DNA of 64,000 nucleotides from Sinotaia quadrata (lineage: Eukaryota; Mollusca; Gastropoda; Architaenioglossa; Viviparidae): positions 46,209,164 to 46,273,163 of the forward strand of contig CM054177.1 in NCBI GenBank assembly GCA_028829895.1, in the 5' to 3' direction. Positions 47,158-59,100 of this stretch are shown in pieces. The position numbers were made by a program, and so were the translations under genes. The first letter of the stretch is position 1. Each line of letters begins with the position of its first letter. The notes beneath the pieces are model-generated. The model saw nothing but the letters and a program-made list of their open reading frames with translations. It did no database searches and was not told the DNA's origin.

Positions 47158-50100
47158 TATATGAAAAGACAGTTTAGTACACGTGTGTGTGTGTGAAAAG
47201 ACAATGGTACATTTTAGTTAAGTACAGATATGTATGAGAAAAGACAGTGACAAGTTCAGTTAAATATGCAAGCTGCACATGAAAGAATAATAATACATGT
47301 TGATTAGTGTATAAATTGTACATGAAAAGATAATTTTACAGATTACTGAAGTATACTAGCAGTGCATTGAAAGATAATGGTAAAGGATGATTAAGTACAT
47401 ATTGCATGTTACAAGACAATTGTATGGATTGATTTAGTACATGGTTGTAAATTCAGCATTACAGACTGGTTAGAATACAGTTTTATGTTAGGAGACTATC
47501 ACAGAGTGGCATTATGTAGCCACACTTTCACATGCTAAAAATAACCTACATCCAAACCCTATCCCTAGGATGGTTGACCCTTACCCCAGGGATAGAGGGT
47601 GGCATAATTAGTACTCTAATGGACCATTCAAAGTATTGCTTGACAGCTTGCAATGAATGGGAGTTTGAACTACCACTGACTGCAGACCATCATGATCGAC
47701 TGCAGAAGCAACACATATGGTTTTCCTGGCATCAAACAATTACAAATAATACAACATATGAGTTATCACCCTTAAGTGACAATTACTGATGCAACAGGAA
47801 CCCATCTGCTGTCTTTTATATTGCTGAAGGTTTTGCTTATACACCTAAATATTATATCCATGTTTTATATTTAACATTAACTAATTCTCATATTTACTAT
47901 ACATTCTGCTTAGGACATGACATTGTATGATACTACGTGCACAAGAATGATCTGTCAAGGAGCATAGGTTGGCAAACTCTTAAGTTCCTGTGCTTTTTCT
48001 AGCATACTGGCACTTTATCTGTGGTCCTGAACTTCAACAAATGCTGAGCTGAGAAAACAATGCCAGAGCAGAATGAACCATGGGCCAGAGCAGAGTTTGA
48101 CAGACCCACATGTACCACTGATGTACAGATCCACTAGGACAATGCCAGGTGCCATACAGAGATAAGTGGGCTGTACAATAAACAACTTCAGATTTCCTCT
48201 TATATAGCCTCAATAGCCTCAACAGCTACTGTAGGTTCTTTCATATGCTTTATGCTTAACTCTTTATCAAAGACTCACATGATTATGAACACCTTATATT
48301 ACAATTATCCATCAGAATATTTATGCTGTATGAAACTGCCAGTTCCAGCTTTATTTCCCTGTTAAATATATATAAGGCACATTTGCCTAAAGTTAAGCGA
48401 AGCCCAGAGTGGTGGAGAATTAGCATCTTGCCCATTCCCCCAACAAAATGTCATAAAGACAATGGTACAGATTGGTAAAATATTCAAATTGTAAATGAAA
48501 ATAAGAATTATATAGATGAATGAAATACTTAAGCAATATATTAAAAGATGCTAAAACTGTAAATGAAAATAAGAATTATACAGATGAATGAAATGCTTAA
48601 GCAAATTTATTAAACAACACTAAAACTGTAAATGAAAATACAAGGTGCACAGGTTTACAGAAACAGGTGCAAAAATACTCAGAACAAGGTGCAATGGTAC
48701 TCAGAACAAGGTGCAAAAGTACTCAGAACAAGACAAATCAAGATACAAAGGTACTCAGAATAAAGTGCAAAGGTATCAGAACAAGGTGCAAAGGTTTTCA
48801 GAAAAAAGGTGTAAAGATATTCAGAACAAGGTGCAAAGGTTTTCAGAAAAAGGTGCAAAGACACTCAGACCAAGACTAACCAAGGTGGAAAGGTACTTCA
48901 TGTAGTCATCACTTGTCACAGTAGATTTCCACCACTGAAGCCAGGAAGCATAAGTTCGTGATATATTGTCAGCAACAACAGTTGGAAGACCTGATGGGAG
49001 AGTCATCAGCTGCATCATTCGTGTTGGGTTATGCATTGCCTCGTGTATCTTGTCCAAGTTTGGTGTCTGCAAGAAGAAAAGTGTATTGATAAATGTTCAT
49101 CATGTGCGTGCGTGCGTGTGTGTGTGTGTAGTGATTACCAAGACCATACAGTTGTGAGGTGTACAGCTGTGAAGTCAAGGAGTCAAGGGACCATTGAATT
49201 CGCTTACCAAGTTAACCAAGTTAGGGTAACGAATACATCTTCTAATTGGTTGTGAACCAATGTTGGAGGGTGCAGCGTAATATTTTGACATCTGCAAATT
49301 CTAGGCTTGCAGGAGAGAACAGCAGAGGACGCCGTGATGTAACCAGTGCTTCTCTGTGACTCTCATGTTGTTCCAGTGATGGAATAACTGACTGTATCGA
49401 ACTGTACGAGTGAGGACTGCTCGTTTCATATGTGCTCGAACAATTGAGCATCATTAACTAACTGGGGCTGCCTATCCTCATGTGTGTCCAGCTCTTAATG
49501 TATGTTGTAATGTCTTTCTATGATTTTTTTCTATTTCTTCTAATTTCTAATAATTGTAATAGTAAAGTTTAGTAGAGATTAGCGTGAGTTTTGATATGAA
49601 CTGAAAGACAATGAACAATCTAAGTTGAAAGATTTAATTGTTAGTATCAAGAACTAATGTATAAATTGTGATCTACTTGTAAATAGTGTATACATAGTTT
49701 TGTTAATTATTTAGTTATTTGTATAGTTAATAAAATTGTTGATTTATTCTTTCCACTTTGGATTAAGTCAAATTTCTAAAAGGAAGTATGTAAAGTTTGA
49801 GGGTGGGGGCTGCCAAACATACTGTGGGAAAGAATCCCTCAAACTGTGGGTATATGTGTGGGTGAGAGAGAAATTGCTATAATACCTTATTAATACAATT
49901 TAACAGGATTGCATTTTCACTCTGGATGAGTAACACCTAGAAGAGGGAAACAATTAGCTTAATTGTAGATTCTAGGGCTTGACTCAGTCTCCCTGACTGC
50001 AAAAGACGAAGACCCGGTCAAAGTGTGGTTATAATAATTAATATTTGTAAATTAATTATTCATAGAACCTTGAGGGAAGGTTATATAACCCCACAAAATT

Positions 50101-53100
50101 TTGCAACATGTTTGTGGTTTCAAAGTTATAGTTTCATTATTTAACAGAGTTCAACATTTGCAAGCCAGAATCGAAAGGAGAGTTTTAAAATATTATTTAC
50201 TGTTATTTAGAAATAAATTACATATTATGAAAGCAGCTTGACAAAATAAGTATTCAGTTTGAAATCACTCAACATTAAAAATGTAAACACTGCATTATTG
50301 TTGAGATTTTTAAAACAAAGTAAATATTCTGCCTTCCAGTATCTTGCTGAAATATCTTAAGTAAATACATGTACTGCATTATTGTTGGGATTTTTACAAC
50401 AAAGTAAATATTCTGCCTTCTTGCCGAATAATCTTAAGTAAATACTGCTATGTGATAGTGAAAGGTAGTTTATTACTGATGGTTAACTATCCATATAAAA
50501 AAATATGATTACCAGAAACAAAATTACTGAATAAAAAGTAATCAATAAAAAAGATAATCACAAACCAACAGTAATATAAAATTATATAGCATGACAGAAC
50601 TCTAATCTTTCTCTTTTAAAAAAAATAAATAGAAAATTTAAACCAATGAAAACCAACTGTAATAACTTTCTGAAAGTTTAATATAATCAATAAAATACTT
50701 ATAGATTAGTATATAAATGTTATTTACAAGATTTCCCTTATGCCATTGGCTACAGTTTGCCTGCAAAGAAGACATTTTAATTTATTCTAAAATAACTTGT
50801 TCAAGAAATATTATGTAATTAAATGATCTAAGAATACCTCAAGATATTAATTAATTAAACTCTAAGAATATTACTACTTAGAACAAAATATTTAAACTTA
50901 ACTCTGCACATATTAACTTTCAGCAAAACAAATACTTAATTCTACAAGCACCCTGAATGTCAATAACAAAATTGTTACACTCCATTTGCTGCTATTTATT
51001 TGCAGAAGGACAATGTAACATTATAAAAATACTGCTGAGAATGTATGATACTTTTAAAAATAAATCTTACTTGAAATGTTCTTGTAAATTAGTGTTTCTA
51101 GTCAAACCTGAACTGAATAAAATCACAACTGGAAAAATAAAAAGACAGCAGGTCACGTATTGCTGCCTGTGTAGATGTTAGATGAGATGCCAATTTTTCA
51201 AAATGTTGGTCTAGATGATGCCAATTTTTCAAATAGTTGATCTAGAAGTCTGGATGACAATTTTTCAGAGTTGATCTAGTTGACTATTTGACAAGTTTTC
51301 AAACATCTGTATTTTCAGGTTGAATTTATTATATCACTTGTTATGCATAAGACATACAAATTCATAGGCTTTATACATTTTTTGTAAACATGTAAACTCA
51401 GACACAAGAAAAAGTATATGTGTAGAAAGATTACAAAGTATTATGTTTATATTAGAAATACACATGTATACACTTCAAATATAAGCACAAAAGACTTAAG
51501 ATTATAATAGCAGGAAAGACCACACAGAACAAAGATACAGGCACATGACCACAAAATATTCAAATAAAATGGAAAGAAGTCATATATATTATATATTATA
51601 AATTTTCAGAAAAACACAATGTACACATTCAGACATAGGTCCACAAAGTACACAGAATGTGTAACATTTATTACAAAAAAATACCAGATCACTATATCAT
51701 AAAAATATTAACATATATTCTTAGCAAATTCAGATTACTGATACTAAGTTATTTTCCACATAATTCTCTTAAAAAGAAATATTCCAAGTTTTGCTTCTAG
51801 GTCATGTATTCTGTCAAGAGGAAGGAAAAGTCACTCTTGGTAACATTACCAAATTAACAAAAAAGCATTCAATAATGTCAAGAGGAGGGAAAAGTCACTT
51901 TCAGTAATATTATGAAACTAATAAGCTATCAACTTACTAATGGTGTAAAGATGTCTTCTCCCTGGAAGTTTTTAGGTGGGTTGGTGGGCCTGCGCATATA
52001 GACAAATCAAAATAATTTGTTATTTTTTCTGTTCTAAACAAGTGATAGTTATGTCCTTATGTGAATGAGTACAAATTGTATTCTATTTTCAATATATGAA
52101 AGATGAAAATGGAAAAAAAAAGATTTTGAGACTGTGATGGAAAGAAGGAAAAATGGACTAAGCAAAAAGAGGAAAGGAAAAGAAGGAAGTCACTGAACAA
52201 AAAAAAAAAGAAAAGAAAAGAAGAAAGAAGAAAAGAAGAAAGGATGGAAGCAGTGCATTGAAAATAATTTCTGAAGTCAACTCACGTTCGTGCCCAAGTT
52301 TTCATATCCTGTTGGCCCCAAGGTGGTGGCTTGTCATGATGTAAACTGGGATTGATGACTCGGTGCCGGCGTATTTTTGACAAAGTAGCTGAGGCAAGTG
52401 TGCCTGCAATATTGACTGACTCGGGGGCTGGCACAACCGTCTCATCCTAAAATTGGCCACAATCAATTAACAAAACTGATTAAATCTAAAGACAACCATC
52501 TCATCCTGACATTAAATTAACAAAAGTGATTAATTTTGCAGCACAGGCAAGAATCTCATCATGAAAATCCACATAGAAATCCAAACAGAATTGTTTGTTT
52601 GTTTTCTTAAATATATTTTACAAAACAATTTATATTTAAACTTACAAAGAAAATCAATGAAAGTTTGCCATATACCTTTATCTAGATTTTATTACATACA
52701 TATTAATATGCAAGAATAAAACAGTTTGTAGTAAAGAAGAATGCATTATATTCAACTCTAATTCCTTTGAAATTCAACCACATGAAAGAACGCTTTACCT
52801 ACATGGTCTAAATTGAGGTGGTCAGAGGTAACAGTCTTCATAATTTCTCTGTATACTTCTGTGATCTCATCACTCAAAAACAAGTTTTTATCTAGGTTTT
52901 TCACTGTCACTGGATCAATCTGTGTTTGCATTGAAGAAATTATTATACAAAAGTTTCAAGTATATTTTATGGTCAGTAAATCATCATGAACAATAGAATC
53001 ATACAAACCATACACACATCTCATACAGAAAAAAATAGAAAACTATTCATTTTATGTTCTTTTTTTTATCCAATAACATGTTACTGAACTATGCAATTTA

Positions 53101-56100
53101 GAATTCAGGGATGGAGGTAAGTAAATGTTTGCTGAACATTTTGTAATAATCAGAAATCTTAGTTTTAATAATCAGAAATCTTAAGAAGAAGAAGAAGAAG
53201 AAGAAGAAATCTTAGTTTGATATATCCATGGATAATCAGAATTTCTGAAAACAGCAATACAAAAGTGTAAATGTGGTGAATGTTACAAACTACTATGATA
53301 GATCCAAGCATTTGATATCATTATATACTGAACCACTTAAATGTAACACAATTCTCTCTACTCATAATTCATTTTAATCACACCCCACACAACAAAACAA
53401 ATTTAATTTTCTATAAATATGCAAAATGTACACATTAATATGTATACTCACAAATCTAAATCACAAATCATTTTATATGCACTATATAAACACAAACATA
53501 CACAGAGAGATATACAAATAAACATATTCTGTTTGTAAAAATAAGTGAGCCAACAAATATTCAGAAGCTCAACTACATATGAACACACAAGTAAACATTT
53601 AAAAAAGACAAAAAAAAACTACACTGAATACCTCTTCAATCAGATCATTATAGACAGTGGCGTAACAGTTTAATGTAATAGAGGAAAGACAGACCCGTTC
53701 CGACACACGTATGTCAGAAGTTCTGACAACCATCTGTAAAAGAGAATCAAAATAATTTTATGCATATATAACCAAGCAAAAACTTGTAAAACTTCAGAAG
53801 AAAAAAATAAAGAAAACATTTTTCTTCAGTAGCAATGATATGTGAGTAAAGTAAAAACTGAACCAGCAGATAGTGAAAGGCTAATGATCTAGCTTGCTCA
53901 TGCAGCAAGACACAAAATATCACTGAGTATGAGTGAGTCTTAGATCATATCTGTTTAAGAGAACCAATGTAGATTATCTTTGCAGCAAGACAAAGAATAT
54001 TTCTGGGTCCTAATTCAAATCTTCTGTTTAAAGACACTGATGCGACTCATCTTTGTAGCATGGCAAAGCACATTGTTGCATGTGACTGGATGCTAAGTTA
54101 CATCTACTGTTTAAGGGCACTGATGAAGCTTGTCTTTGTAGCAAAACAAAGCACATTATTGTATGTGACTCGGTGCTAAGTTACATCTTCTGTTTAAGAG
54201 CACTGCTCTAAGACCACTGATGTAGCTCATCTTTGTAGCAAGGTAAAGCACATCCCTGACTGTGACTGGATATTAAGCCATATGTAAGTCATATATACTG
54301 CTGGTCTCATCTGTCATACAAAGGACCAGTTATGTCTACTGTGATGTTGGCTCATTCCTAAAACACAAAGATATGACCATTCTTTGCTCCACCAATTTAT
54401 CACAGGATTTAAAATAATACAAATGCAGAAACAGTATTTTGGCACTTGTTTAAATAATATTTTGTAAACACAGTGAATAAACATTCATTTTATCTACAGA
54501 ATTCAGTGCTAGTAACTGACCTTGCCATTGACCTTAGTGCTAACTGTGGCAGGCTGGGGATGGGTAGGAGCATGCACATCAATACTGTAACAGGTAAATA
54601 TTTATATAAAGAGTCATCAACATTGTAACAAGTATATTTTTATATAAAGAGTCATCACACTAACAGATAAATATTTATATAAATAGTCATCACAAGGTAA
54701 GAGATAAACATTTATATTAACAATCATTACAATGTAACAGGCAAATATTTATATAAAGAGTCATCACAATGTAACAGGTAAATATTTATATACACAATAC
54801 ATCACACTATAACATGTAAATATTTATATACACAATATATCACACTGTAACAAGTAAGGTAAATATTTAACAGGTAAACTATTTATACAAACACCACATT
54901 AACACAACAATATTAAGACTGGTTAGAAACAATACACAGCTTCAAGAAGACATCAGGCACCGTAAGTATGACAAGCTGAATATTGAGCAATGTTTATATG
55001 GAAGACAGACAGACAAAGAGACATGCAGACAGAATACAAGATCATGACATATATCCATTCAAACACTTTTACATAATGCAAACAACTTACACAAACACAG
55101 ACAATTCACTGTCTACTAAGGTTTCTCTATAAATATTTTTTCTTTATCCATTAGAGAGTTTCATTAGCAAAGTGACAAACAAAAACTGTCTATCTATCTA
55201 TCTATCTACCTATCTATCTAGCTATCTATCTATCTATCTATCTATCTAGCTAGCTAGCTAGCTATCCATCCATCCATCCACCCATCCATCTATCCATCCA
55301 TCCATCCATCCACCCACCTACCTACCTACCTACCTACCTACCTACCTACCTACCTACATACCTACCTACCTACCTACCTACCTACCTACCTACCTACCTA
55401 CCTACCTACCTACCTACCTCTCTATCTATCTATGGTGGAGTAAATTTGCCTATCCCTATTTCTGAACTTAACTGTTATATAAATTGTTAAATTGTCAAAA
55501 TGATCCAACCTTGGATACTCCTTATGGTAGTATTTTTGTAAGTGTTAGAGTTGGAGTAAACACTTGTTTTGAGAATATGCTAGAAATTGCTGATGTGATG
55601 CAATGCAAACCAGTTCTAACTGGATGGGTAGTTTTTATTATCCAATGGTTAAGATTTACAAGAACGAGACCAGTCAAAGGGCTGAGGTCAAAAGTTTACA
55701 TGCCGTAGACTTGGTAGAGAATTCTATAAAATATTGTTTAAATTAAAGAATACAGAATTCTAAGCATAAAGTGATGTTTGACAGGAACTTCATGTGATTT
55801 GATTATGGATCTCTGACTAGTGATGTTTGTATGTGAATCTCACAGGTTATATTTGTACAAGACACTCACTAGTGATGTTTGTATGGGTATGTCACAAGTG
55901 ATGTTTGTACAGGACACTCACTAATGATGCTTTACAGGAATCTCACATTTGTACAGGACACTAGAGATGTTTTACAGGAATCTCACAAGTGATGTTTGTT
56001 CAGGACACCACTTAGTGATGATGTTTAATGGGAATCTCAAAGTGATGTTTGTACAAGACACTAGTGATGTTTAACAGGAATCTCACAAGTGATATTTGTA

Positions 56101-59100
56101 CAGGACACTCACTAGTGATCTTTTGTGGGAATCTTAAGAAGACTTCTAATTCCAAATTATACTGATATACTTCTACAAAAGAAGCACCAAATCACTGTTA
56201 TTCTGAAAGCAAATTATTATTCACTCACGTCTCATCCTGCTTTCGTTGTCGGGCTCTTTCCTCCAATTCCTTCAGTTTCTCTTCTAATCGTTGCTGCAGA
56301 TTATCATGTCGAGCATTGCGAGTTATTGCCTGATTTGGGGGAGAAAACGTTGCCACACTTTTATTACCATTTATTTTTAAATTTGGTGTTGATATAATTC
56401 ACAAATTAAAAACTTCTTGGTGTAACTTGATCATGATATTTACAATACATAAAACAGAACTGAATAACAATTTTTACTGCTGTTGCTTTGCTTATCTGTT
56501 ACAATTTATATCAAAAGAACAAAGCATTTCTAACAAGAATGGAGAATTATGAAAAGGGTATCCGAGCAACCACTCTTTGTTTTTGTGTCACAACAGATAA
56601 TTTGACATCAGTGCTATAAGATGCTTAAATTGTCCCCAAACTGAGAGCATTCAGTGACATAGTAAATTAACCTGGCATATCAATTAGAAGACAGTTTCCA
56701 GCATTTAAAATGATAGAGACATTTATCAAAGTGCAATTGTAAATGATGTCAAGGAAAGAGACATTTATCAAAATGGAATTGTAAATGATGTCAAGGAAAG
56801 AGACATTTATCAAAGTGCAATTGTAAATGATGTCAAGGAAAGAGACATTTATCAAAGTGCAATTGTAAATGAGATGAATAAAAAGATTCACAAATTGCAT
56901 AACTCTCAGTATAATCACCCTGGAACTATTTATGTGTACACAGCAGCTCAGTCTTCAAAGTCTGCAGGTTAAAGTGTGTTACCTGAAGAAGTGGAGGTAA
57001 GTCTTCCTCTTCACAGTCTAAAGGTTCTTGCACATCTTTGTCCTCCAAGAGTTGTCGGAGATCCTCTGCTGCAAAGCCAGGAGCACCAATCTTGACCTTC
57101 ACCCCCATGCTATTCTTCTTCTACACAAATAAGCATAAATGTTAATTGTGCTAATTATACACTAGCTAGATGCTGGGATAGATTGATGGATGGGTGTGTG
57201 AGAGATGAATAGATGAATGGGTGGACAGATGAATGGATGGAAGGAAAAACATAATGCAACCATTAATGCCAATAGGAAAGACCCTTACTTTTGCCAAATG
57301 GAGGCGTTCATGTTGCAGAACTGACAGTTCAGTGTCCAAGAGTAGATCAGAGCGCACTGCAGGTGGAATTCCAAGTTCTTCCAGAAGAGTCTCACCAGCA
57401 TGCAAAACAGGATCTGACTTGACCCGCTGCACAATCCAAACAACAAAGAAACATTTGTCACAAAGGAAGTGCAATTAAATTATTTCAAGTGAGCAAACAT
57501 TTCACTAATCAGTTATGAGTAACATTTTTTTTATTCCATTCCTTGATCAGTTGCATATCATTAACATAACAGTCACATATGATCACATAGCAGCCACACA
57601 TAATCACATAACAATTGCACATGATTATATAACATGATCACATAATAGTCACATGTGGTCACATAATGTTCACCCAGGATCACATAACAGCTGCATATGA
57701 TCACATAACAGTCACACATAATTGCATAACAATCACATATGATCACATAACAGCTGCACCTGATCACATAACAGTCACATGTGGTCACACAACAGCTTCA
57801 CATCTTCACATAAGAGCTGCAGATGATCACATAACAGTCATACATGATCATATAAGAAATTCACATAATGCACAAACAATGCATACATATAAACATGTAT
57901 GCACATACAGTTATGTTGTTTACTAGTTTCTGTTAATATATTATTATGTTGAGAAGTGTAAATATTTTTAGAATAACAGTCAATTTATATTTGAAAACTG
58001 AACTCATCTTCAAAATAACCAGCCAAAGTTGTCATGCCAGTCATTCAGATTAAGATTTTTCCAAAATGCACTGTCTATAAGAAAAGTTCACTATTCCAAA
58101 TTTTTTCAAGCTGTTAAGCCATATAATAAAATAAAACAAACAAGAGAGGGCAGCTCAAGAAGACTAGTAAAATATCATTAAGTATCATTAATCATAACTC
58201 AAAATAAATTTCTCATGCAAATACTTGTCATTTATGATGATCAAGCAAAGTACACATGCTGAACAACTGCTGTGATAATGAATCATGAAGAAAAAAGCAA
58301 ACAAGTATTGTATTTCAGAATGCAAAGGTGTATCTTAAAGTTCCAGAATGATTTTAAAATGAAAAGTGAAGGCCCATGGAGTTAATAAAATGTATTCATA
58401 ATATTCAAATAGACTCCCCTAATTGCACATATTAAAGCATCCTGGAGATATGTGTAGTGCTGGGGTCAATTGCAACCCTGGAGTTATATGCAGTCCTAGA
58501 GCTAAATACAACCCTGTGGTTACATGCAGCCCTAGGGCTGGAGTTATGTGCAATCCAGCCATGGGATTTTGTGTAGCCCTGGTTTATGTGCAACCCTGAG
58601 GTTACATGCAGCCCCCGGGTTATATGTGTAACTCTGGGGCTATGTACAGCCCTGGGATTTGTGTAGCCACGGGGCCATGGGTATGGATAGTCATGTGGTT
58701 ACATGCAGCCCAAGGGTTATGTTCAGCCCTGGAGTTTTGTACACCCTGGTGCTACATGCAGCCCTGGAATTATGTGCAGCTCTGGAGGTATATGCAGCCC
58801 TGAGTTATGTGCACTCTGATGCTATGTGCAGTTCTGGAGCTATGTGCAACCCTGGGGTTATATGCAACCTGGAGTTTTGTGCACCCTGGGGTTACATGCA
58901 GCCCTGGAATTATGTGCAGCTCTGGAGGTATATGCAGCCCTGGTTATGTGCACTCTGATGCTATGTGCAACCCTGGGGTTATATGCAACCTGGAGTTTTG
59001 TGCACCCTGTGGTTACATGCAGTCTGGTGTTATGTGTTGTCCTGAAGTTTTGTACACCCTGGGGTTATGTGCATCCCTGAGGTTACGTGCAGTCCTGGAG

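Noticed and set aside
47532..47789. 85-aa plus-strand ORF
   Set aside because: Lies in a probable inserted repeat; no family recognised and no splice or start support.
49242..49454. 70-aa minus-strand ORF
   Set aside because: Inside an LTR-like, less AT-rich block; no recognised homology.
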